Positions 45,601 through 51,424 of a DNA stretch of 51,424 bases are shown here, one piece after another. The notes under the pieces were generated by a model. That model was not told the DNA's origin, searched no databases, and saw nothing but the letters and a program-made list of their open reading frames with translations. The first letter of the stretch is position 1. Every line of letters starts with the position of its first letter. The position numbers and the translations under genes were made by a program. Source of the stretch: an uncultured Opitutaceae bacterium (GTDB taxonomy: Bacteria > Verrucomicrobiota > Verrucomicrobiia > Opitutales > Opitutaceae); assembly GCA_937889545.1 (NCBI GenBank), contig CALAOT010000058.1:1-51424 (forward strand). The letters run 5' to 3'.

Positions 45601-46529
45601 TGTATCTCGCGACCAATGCGTACTCGGCGCAGATTGTTAACGCCTGGGTGAACAATCCGTTCTCCAACCAGTACTTCTCCAGCTACAACCTCGAGCCGCC
45701 GATCAATCCGACGCTTGCCAAGACTACGGGCCTCCTGTCGAGCGGTTACACCACTCCCAACCCAGACACGAACGGCCTCAATCTGGGTGGCGGTTCGAAC
45801 TTCGGAGACCACGAGACGACGGTCGACAACCTCTCCAAGGGCGTCGAGGTCGAGTTGTCCTTCCAGCCCACAAGGAACTGGAACCTGACGCTGAACTACA
45901 CGCACGTCGATGCGACGCACGAGAACATCGATCCGGCCATGCAGGTCTTCCTCAGCCAGGTGACCGGATTCATGAACGGACCCGGCGGCCAGCTGCGCAT
46001 GTGGTGCAACCAGTGCACAGGAAATCCCCTGGGCGGGGATTGGAACACGAGCGTAGTCGCCCCATGGACCGTGTATCTGAACGACCAGGGCCACGCGGCT
46101 CCCGAAGTGGCGCCCTGGAGGCTCAACCTCATCACTACGTACAACTTTGACCGCGGCTTCGTCAAGGGATGGTTCGTGGGTGGCGCGCTCCGCGTGGAGG
46201 CTAAACGCATCCTGGGCTACAAGTACGACCCGAGCTTCGTGAACGTGAACTCCAAGGACCCGAACTACGCGAACGTCATCGCGGTCACGCAGGGCGGCCT
46301 CAACGTCAACGAGCCGTTCTATGGCCCCAACGACACCCACCTCGATGCCTGGCTCGGGTATTCGCGGAAGTTATACCGAAACGTCAACTGGCGCATTCAG
46401 CTAAACATGCAGAACGTGGGTGAAAAGGATCACCTAGTCGCTGCAGGCTATGAGCCGGATGGCAGCTATGGCCTGGAGCGCATTCAGCTCGGAATGGGCT
46501 GGCGGCTTGAGAACTCGTTCGACTTCTAA
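42687..46529 (+). CDS. TonB-dependent outer-membrane receptor (Verrucomicrobia type)
   Basis: This 1280-residue protein has a signal peptide ending FAVAQ. It is followed by a Thr-rich low-complexity segment (about residues 32-58), then LSPFVVDASEDKGSY and a plug domain with RTDLKDVASAISVVTAQFLQ, TTRVRGLDQADNTRDYF, VDLQRGPNSILFGTGSPAG. The rest is a 22-strand-type barrel ending LGMGWRLENSFDF, with the terminal Phe needed for barrel assembly. Such receptors import large or scarce ligands, often sugars or iron chelates, powered by TonB. The ligand here is unknown. Genes for oligosaccharide use lie nearby but not adjacent. A terminator follows at 46582. An odd CxxC (WCNQCTG) lies in a late extracellular loop. 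Confidence 0.93.
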   Translation: MRANRILALLRALTVTSALGFAVVPRFAVAQTAPAATTPGTETTTTATTTATTTTTAAPEQEEPTVLSPFVVDASEDKGSYKANSTLAGTRVRTDLKDVASAISVVTAQFLQDTGAKNSEDLLVYTPSTEVSGLRGNFSGVAGNASPTENTVSATTRVRGLDQADNTRDYFLTDIPWDSFDVGRVDLQRGPNSILFGTGSPAGIVNVSTNGAAFSNSYNITNRIDQYGSLRDSVMLNQEIVPGVLAIRLAALQDNEKYEQAAAFENTTRYYGAFRFDPKIFGKDSHTSIRGNFEKGTYTADAPRDIPPDDEITPWFASSITVGGVTNTGYNKITENQYSLANPSAGGLVPGGSGGPLSANYFQLGGGAEGRVYWPDVQNFFESTPVSRNPQTGAVAPGGDAIKVITGDINTGLQTGGLGGLPSYRPDAIPDFAAYSQFIGANDNIDGYHEPFNQVPGGVYYVDKVITDPSIFNFYKQLLDGPNKHEWKSWTAFDLAVDQTFFDDRIGLEFAYDQQNYTEGAEPFMQGTNYGISIDVNQTYADGTPNPNVGRPYVANATSGGEDYNYQTNTKRQVYRITPTFELRSSDLFSSPFMTYLLGKSDVTGLYEKNTVVQSTYQFAEFATTPAYTLDNAINAAQTASEGTNSNRSFEWLAYIGGNMSGASSASGANLNNVNFVLAPQHYEEALNFNSTWSSTVNPAAPYSYTNTATGATTTNSTQLQNPANYVGWQRENIEYMFASNPLDLPDLVSNANRTRYTDESVGITWQGYLLGGDLVPSLGWRKDKVTNYQSNSAQDPTDGFVSLSYPDNLASRTDVSGTSKTWGGVYHFPKSLMGKLPYDPTFSILFNRSENFKPDAARLDLDGNPVPNASGTTTEIGFVATALADKISLKVDWFKTTVKNAALGQTNENSIAGLGQNAYFIADGVIWGYGWATELQDGLAGNLGNGVSSKTPGTNYWDYGAGSGYALGSPLYLATNAYSAQIVNAWVNNPFSNQYFSSYNLEPPINPTLAKTTGLLSSGYTTPNPDTNGLNLGGGSNFGDHETTVDNLSKGVEVELSFQPTRNWNLTLNYTHVDATHENIDPAMQVFLSQVTGFMNGPGGQLRMWCNQCTGNPLGGDWNTSVVAPWTVYLNDQGHAAPEVAPWRLNLITTYNFDRGFVKGWFVGGALRVEAKRILGYKYDPSFVNVNSKDPNYANVIAVTQGGLNVNEPFYGPNDTHLDAWLGYSRKLYRNVNWRIQLNMQNVGEKDHLVAAGYEPDGSYGLERIQLGMGWRLENSFDF

Positions 46530-46581
46530 GGCCGCTGCTTCCTAGGCGGGTCACCGCCTGGGGAGAGAGCAACAAAGATTC

Positions 46582-46616
46582 AGGTCCGGCGGCGAAAAGC
46601 CGCCGGACCTTTTTTT
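46582..46616 (+). terminator. Rho-independent terminator after the TonB receptor
   Basis: A perfect 12-bp stem (AGGTCCGGCGGC with GCCGCCGGACCT), a GAAAA loop and a run of seven T, about 50 bp after the receptor stop. Confidence 0.92.
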
Positions 46617-47031
46617 GCGTGCGCCGCGGAACCCGCCCGGGTGGATGGCTGGGCCGTGCCCGCATGAGTGAGAGGGGATCACCTGCCCTTCGGGAAGCCA
46701 AGCAGGCCCCGCCGTCGCTCCCCGTGCGGCACGAGGCTGCAGCGGGTTTTCCCAGGGCGGCGGCTCCGGCTGAAAACGGACGGTGCCAAAGCTGTTTTGC
46801 CATATGGAAGGCCACCCAGATGACCCGCGCTAGGTTCCTGTGCAGGGCCACCCGCACCTTTACTTGGCCGGAGGGTTGTGGGCCCGTGGCGCGGGGCCTG
46901 GGATTCCCCTGGCATGATTGGTTCATGCCCCACCGCGGGAACAAAGCAGGACGAGACCCTTGGCCCCAAGGGTCGACCGGCGATCGCGGCGGCGCCCGTG
47001 CGGACGTTCCGTTCATCCCGCGGCATCGCGC
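46617..47031. other. Intergenic region, no gene seen
   Basis: About 415 bases between the receptor terminator and the end of the convergent propeller gene. Open frames occur because of the high GC content, but none shows protein-like composition. Confidence 0.4.
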
Positions 47032-50000
47032 TCAGGGAGCAGGAGGGGAGAGCAAAAGGGTGGTGGACCCTGGGGGAACGCCATGTTCCGTGACGGGGCC
47101 CGACGGCCAGCGAACCCTGACCGTAGCCGGGGGGTTGGAGTCGGCGTACCCAAAGAAGCAGGCCGGCGTGGACTGGCTGTAGTAGCCGGAGCCGGCGTAG
47201 ACCTCGCTGATCTCGCTGGATCCATCGGCCAGCTCAACGGTCACGCGCGCGCCCACGGCGGTCGGGTTTCCCGCGGGTCCCTTGAGCCGAACGCAGAGGG
47301 ACCGGCGTCCCGCTACGCCGGCGTTGCGGAAGGCCAGCGTCGTTCCGTTGTTCCGGGTGACGAGGAAGTCCGGCCATCCGTCGTGGCCGAGATCAATGAC
47401 GGCGAGGGCCTTGGCATTGCCGGGCACGACCAGGCCGCTTTCGGCCGGCGGAACGGGCGAGAAATGCCCGTGGCCGTCGCCGCGAAGGAGCTGGCTCAAG
47501 CCGCCGTCAAACCGCCCCACCGAGGGAATCGGGGCGAACGAGTTCTGGACGGCGAAGATGTCGGCATGGCCGCCGCCGCCAAAGTCGCCGGCGACGAGGC
47601 CCTGCAACGGGGAGATCTGCGCGATGCGGGGCAGCGGCTCGAACCGGTACGTGCCGTCTGGCTGGCTCAGGAACACGCCGCTGCGGAACTCGGTCGCGGC
47701 AAAGCGCCCGGCGGCCGCAATCCTGTCCTCTCCGAGGATCTCGCCCAGCGTGGCGCGCGCGTAGGCGTTGTTCCTCGGGAAGCGCCTCAGCACGGAGGGG
47801 ATGACCGCCCCAAGGTCCCTCCGGGAGCGCCAGGGAAAGAGGCGGTCCCCCTCGTAATAGGCCTCGATGACCTGGGGCTCCTCGCCCTCGCCCTTGAAAT
47901 CGCCGTAGAATAGCAGCGCCGGGTGTTCGGGGCTCGCGCGGTACTGCGTGTTCAGGCCGACGTTGCCCACTACGTAGTCGGGCCGGCCGTCGCCGTTGAA
48001 GTCCGCCGAGGCGATCGACGTCCACCATCCGGTCCCTGCCGCGGCAAAGCCGGCCCGATTGCTCCAGTCCTCAAAGCCCGCGCCCCTGTTGTTGTGGAAG
48101 TACTTCACATTGCCCCACTCGAGGGTGACAAGGAGATCGAGCCACCCATCGCCGTCGACATCGCTCCAGAGGGCGGAGGTCACCATGCCCACCTCGCGCA
48201 AGCCCGGCGCGAGAGTGTCGGTGACGTCCTCGAACCTGCCGCCGCGGTTGGCTAGGAGCGCGCTGCGGGGCGCCAGAGGGTACTGGCCGGAGAGGACGCG
48301 GGCGCCCAGGAACAGCCCGAGTCGTCCGTTGTGGTCGAAGTCGGCGGCCGCCACGGCGCCCACGTTCATCGGAAGCGCCGGGAAGGCGCCCTCCGGGGCG
48401 GGACTGAAGCCGCCGCGGCCGTCGTTCAGGTACAGGCGCGGCAGGTATTCCGGGGACTCGGCCGGCAGGGCGTTGCCGCCCCGGGTGAGCAGGAGGTCCT
48501 CCCTGCCCAGGCCCTGGGCGTCAAAGAGGAGAATCGGCCCGTCGTCGACGGGAGGGGCTGGGAAAGGGGAGCCGGCGTCCGCGAACCGCCCCGAGGCCGG
48601 GGCGGGCAGGATACGCAGGGGGTCGAGGGTCGTGCCGCCGATGACGACGGCGTCCCGGCCGTCTCCCCCGATGTCGCCGACCGCAAGGCCGGGGCCCCGG
48701 CGGTTGAGGCGGACAGGCGCCAGCCTCTGCACGTCGGCCTCGTCGACCTGGTCCTCGCGCGAGCGGAGCGAAAGGCCGGCGGCGCGGGAAACCTCCTCGA
48801 ACTGCCTCGGGGCGGGCGGCATCGCCTGCGGCGGCGGGACGGGCGTCGACGGCTCGGTGACGGTGAAGCGCCTGTCGACGCCCAGGTTCTCGAACGCCTG
48901 CACGTGCCCGCTCGGCCACGTCACCGTCATCCGCCGTATGGCCGTGTCCCCGCCGAGGCCAAAATGCAGCATGGGCTCGCTGCTGGACAGATACCCGCGG
49001 GCCAGGACCAGCGGGCGCACCTGGATCCCCAGCGCGCTTTCCACCCTCACGACCGCGCCCACCCCGAACCTGTTCGAGAGGGTCCCACGCAGGCAGACCT
49101 CCACGCGGTGGCCGGTGTCGTTGTCGTTGCGCAGGATGGTGACGCCTCCCTGGTAGTTGGTGTAGACGATGTCGAGGTTGCCGTCCCCGCTCAGGTCGCC
49201 GAAGGCGGTGCCGAAGCTCACCCCCCTCTGGTCGAGGCCCCAGGCCGCGCTCACGTCCTCGAACTGCAGGTCGCCCAGGTTGCGGTAGGCGAGGTGGGTC
49301 TCGGCGAAGACCGGGCTGTCGCGCATGACCCGGATCCGCTCGGCCGGGGTCTCGGCGCTCGCCTGCCGCGACAGGACGTCCACGTTGGTCGCCTCGCGGA
49401 ACATGCCGTTGGTGATGAAGAGATCCAGCCGCCCGTCGTTGTCCAGGTCCTCGAAGCGCGGCGACCAGGTCCACTGGGTCGCGGCGAGGCCGGCGAGGTA
49501 GGCGGCCTCGAGGCAGCGGCCCGTGCCGGTGTTCAGGTAGAGCGCGTTGCGCTCGTACTGGGGCGCGGCGTCTGGGTTCCTGTCGTCCTCGACGGTCCGG
49601 CTGCGCGAGTCGGCCATGCCCCGCTGGTCCAGTTCGTGGGTGGTCTCGGCCATGTCGGTGACGAAGAAGTCGACGAGGCCGTCGTTGTTGATGTCCCCGA
49701 GGTCCGAACCCATCGACGAGTACGGCATGTGCGGCACGACGCGGTCGATCACGTTGGTGAACGTGCCGTCGCGGTTGTTGCGGTAGAGGAGGTCCGGAGC
49801 CGCATAGTCGTTGCCCACGTAGAGGTCGGGCCACCCGTCGCCGTCGAAGTCCCACCAGATGGCGGAATGCCCCTGGCCCTCCCCGGCGATGCCGGCGCGC
49901 TCCGTGACATCCGTGAAGGTCCCGTTTCGGTTGTTGTGGAACAGGTAGTTTCCCTGGCCCTGCGGGTGCACGCTGGCGTTCTGCAGGTTGGTCTGGACGA

Positions 50001-50649
50001 AAACGCCCAGCCAGCCGTCCCGGTCGTAGTCGCAGAAGGCGGCCATGCCGCACGCGTCCTTCACATCCAGCCCGTAGGCATGGGCCATCTCCCTGAAGGT
50101 CCCGTCCCCCTGGTTGATGTAGAGGAGGTTCGGGGCTCCGAAGCGGCAGACATAGATGTCCAGCCGGCCGCTGTTGTTTATGTCGACGAAGGTGGCGCCC
50201 TGGTTCCACACGCCGGGCGTCGCGCCGACGCCCGCCCTTTGCGTCACGTCCTCGAACTTGTAGCCTCCCAGGTTGCGGAAGAGGCGGCAGCCCTCGGTCT
50301 TGCTCACAACGTAGATGTCGGGCCTACCGTCCCCGTCGTAGTCCCCGATCGCCACGCCGGTGCCCAACTCGCCGGCCTGGAATTCATGGCTGAGCTCCCC
50401 CCACATCCTGGGGTCGTCGTATTTGTTCTCGGTGCGCACGCCCGTCTCCTCGGGGGAAAGGCGCACGAACATCGTCTTTCCGCGCGCGAACAGGCGCGGA
50501 GCGAGGGTCTTTTCGCTGATGGCCCCGGCGGAGTCGGTGGCCGGGGCCGCCGCGCCCTGGAACGCGGCCGCGGCCAGCACGGCGCAGCATGCCAGGCGGA
50601 TGGCGCCGCTGCGTGCCTCCGGGCGCCGGGAGTCTGCCGAGGGGAACAT
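47032..50649 (-). CDS. Giant secreted double-propeller ASPIC/UnbV protein, copy 3
   Basis: Start set at the ATG 50649 (1205 residues) with AGG seven bases upstream; an in-frame TTG at 50688 is less likely. A signal peptide (AIRLACCAVLAAAAFQGAAA) precedes propeller 1 (DYDGDGRPDIYVV, DINNSGRLDIYV, DYDRDGWLGVFVQ, DFDGDGWPDLYVG, DINNDGLVDFFVT, DLDNDGRLDLFIT), an internal ASPIC/UnbV domain (GTLSNRFGVGAVVRVESALG), propeller 2 (DVDGDGWLDLLVT, DFNGDGRPDYVVG) and a terminal ASPIC/UnbV domain (GNPTAVGARVTVELADG). It is divergent from the STT3-like copy 3 with 140 bp between starts. The strongest sequence conservation among the three giants is in the ASPIC domains and the RFAATExRSGVFLSQPDGTY insert. 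Confidence 0.85.
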   Translation of the reverse strand: MFPSADSRRPEARSGAIRLACCAVLAAAAFQGAAAPATDSAGAISEKTLAPRLFARGKTMFVRLSPEETGVRTENKYDDPRMWGELSHEFQAGELGTGVAIGDYDGDGRPDIYVVSKTEGCRLFRNLGGYKFEDVTQRAGVGATPGVWNQGATFVDINNSGRLDIYVCRFGAPNLLYINQGDGTFREMAHAYGLDVKDACGMAAFCDYDRDGWLGVFVQTNLQNASVHPQGQGNYLFHNNRNGTFTDVTERAGIAGEGQGHSAIWWDFDGDGWPDLYVGNDYAAPDLLYRNNRDGTFTNVIDRVVPHMPYSSMGSDLGDINNDGLVDFFVTDMAETTHELDQRGMADSRSRTVEDDRNPDAAPQYERNALYLNTGTGRCLEAAYLAGLAATQWTWSPRFEDLDNDGRLDLFITNGMFREATNVDVLSRQASAETPAERIRVMRDSPVFAETHLAYRNLGDLQFEDVSAAWGLDQRGVSFGTAFGDLSGDGNLDIVYTNYQGGVTILRNDNDTGHRVEVCLRGTLSNRFGVGAVVRVESALGIQVRPLVLARGYLSSSEPMLHFGLGGDTAIRRMTVTWPSGHVQAFENLGVDRRFTVTEPSTPVPPPQAMPPAPRQFEEVSRAAGLSLRSREDQVDEADVQRLAPVRLNRRGPGLAVGDIGGDGRDAVVIGGTTLDPLRILPAPASGRFADAGSPFPAPPVDDGPILLFDAQGLGREDLLLTRGGNALPAESPEYLPRLYLNDGRGGFSPAPEGAFPALPMNVGAVAAADFDHNGRLGLFLGARVLSGQYPLAPRSALLANRGGRFEDVTDTLAPGLREVGMVTSALWSDVDGDGWLDLLVTLEWGNVKYFHNNRGAGFEDWSNRAGFAAAGTGWWTSIASADFNGDGRPDYVVGNVGLNTQYRASPEHPALLFYGDFKGEGEEPQVIEAYYEGDRLFPWRSRRDLGAVIPSVLRRFPRNNAYARATLGEILGEDRIAAAGRFAATEFRSGVFLSQPDGTYRFEPLPRIAQISPLQGLVAGDFGGGGHADIFAVQNSFAPIPSVGRFDGGLSQLLRGDGHGHFSPVPPAESGLVVPGNAKALAVIDLGHDGWPDFLVTRNNGTTLAFRNAGVAGRRSLCVRLKGPAGNPTAVGARVTVELADGSSEISEVYAGSGYYSQSTPACFFGYADSNPPATVRVRWPSGPVTEHGVPPGSTTLLLSPPAP

Positions 50650-50789
50650 CGGGCAGCCTATGGAGAACCCCCGAAATTGGGGCGTCAAGATAGAGTTGGC
50701 CGCCGCCGGGCCGGACTCTCCTTGCGCCTGCCACCCGTTGCGATTAGATGGCCGTCTTCCAACTGTTGGCGATGCCCGCCGTGACCTGA

Positions 50790-51424
50790 ATGAGCCTGCT
50801 AGCCCGGATTCTCCCGCGTGTATGGGTGGTCGTGCCGGCCTGCGCGTGCGCCTGGCTGGCGTGGTCCTGGCACGTGCGGGTGCAGCGGGTGGAGTACGTG
50901 TCGGGCCTGGTGGGCCGCGCGAGGCCGGTGGATGTCCCCGACGCGGGCTCCCCTACCGGATACGCGGACGGCCAGAGGGAGCTCATCATCCCGGAGCGCA
51001 ATGAGAGCAGCTTCCACTGGATCGCCCAGACCCAGCAGATGTTCGCCCGGGGAGAGGCGCGCGTGCGCCAGGTTGACTATGAGAATGCCCCGTTCGGCCG
51101 GGAGGTGCGCTCGGCCTCGCCGTACCGCTGGTGGCTGGGCCTGGTCGCCTGGCTCGACCACGCCCTCTCCGGCCGGCCGCTCGGCATGTCGGTGGAGCGG
51201 GCCGCGCTGATGGCCGATCCCGTGTTGCAGCTGCTCCTTGTCGCCGTCGCTGCGGCTGTCGTGGCGCGGCTGCTCGGCCGCTTCGCCGCCGCGCTGCTTT
51301 CGGTCGGCCTTGCGGCCGCCTTCCCCTTCGCATCCGGGTTCCTCCCTGGCATGCCCGACCAGCGGGGCCTGGCAGGCATCTGCGCGTTTGGGAGCATCCT
51401 GGCGTTGCTCGCTGGGATGAACCC
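50790..51424 (+). CDS. STT3-like GT-C membrane protein, copy 3, cut by window end
   Basis: The ATG at 50790 opens a frame that runs 211 codons to the window end with no stop. It begins MSLLARILPRVW and shows one helix, then ESSFHWIAQTQQMFARGE, VDYENAPFGREV, SPYRWWLGLVAWLD and GFLPGMPDQRGLAGI, in the order seen in copies 1 and 2. The His of PADHG/PDDHG in the other copies is replaced by Arg (PDQRG), so this copy may have altered activity. It is divergent from the double-propeller gene at 47032. Confidence 0.8.
   Translation, partial: MSLLARILPRVWVVVPACACAWLAWSWHVRVQRVEYVSGLVGRARPVDVPDAGSPTGYADGQRELIIPERNESSFHWIAQTQQMFARGEARVRQVDYENAPFGREVRSASPYRWWLGLVAWLDHALSGRPLGMSVERAALMADPVLQLLLVAVAAAVVARLLGRFAAALLSVGLAAAFPFASGFLPGMPDQRGLAGICAFGSILALLAGMN

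Overview
The window looks like chromosomal DNA from a GC-rich Verrucomicrobiota bacterium, most likely Opitutaceae-like. The evidence is the style of the large TonB-dependent receptor (N-terminal LSPFVVDASEDKGSY plug signature, terminal Phe), the paired 136-residue C-terminal modules starting RLINISTRA in one surface protein, and the abundance of FG-GAP/ASPIC-UnbV propeller proteins and TPR-bearing multispanning membrane proteins. This assignment comes from reading the proteins only; no search was run.

Layout. (1) 1-3174: two convergent TMTC-like membrane/TPR proteins, the first cut by the window edge, sharing a nearly identical 210-bp segment in inverted orientation. (2) 3644-4756: an acyltransferase-3 membrane protein. 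(3) 4850-18803: a lower-GC accessory island built on tRNA-Phe. One intact tRNA-Phe(GAA) lies at its right edge. Four truncated tRNA-Phe 5' halves plus one shorter remnant lie to the left, each ending at the same point of the anticodon loop and continuing into the same family of roughly 150-bp element-end sequence. Between them sit two BamE-like/SHOCT lipoproteins, two inverted IS1380-family copies, small membrane proteins, a tyrosine-recombinase remnant, a VapBC module, an AbrB-PIN module and an FG-GAP surface protein. I read this as a serial array of integrated elements. (4) 18879-26564: a third TMTC-like protein, a BamE-like secreted protein, then a divergent pair of an STT3-like GT-C membrane protein and a Tat-exported ASPIC/UnbV propeller protein. 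(5) 26602-32426: an FKBP-like protein followed by a tight operon of cellobiose 2-epimerase, GH130 mannosylglucose phosphorylase and a secreted esterase-like hydrolase, i.e. beta-1,4-mannobiose use. (6) 32457-51424: two tandem double-propeller ASPIC/UnbV giants, a divergent STT3-like gene, a TonB-dependent receptor with a strong terminator, and a second divergent propeller/STT3-like pair cut by the right edge.

How the genes may work together. The STT3-like and propeller genes recur as divergent neighbours three times (near 24.0, 39.9 and 50.7 kb), so they probably form one duplicated functional module. GT-C enzymes use lipid-linked sugars to modify exported proteins, so a plausible but unproven reading is that the membrane enzymes decorate the secreted propellers. 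The mannobiose operon releases mannose-1-phosphate, a precursor of activated mannose, which could feed such enzymes. The two most unusual things here are the repeated STT3-like/propeller module and the tRNA-Phe attachment-site array.
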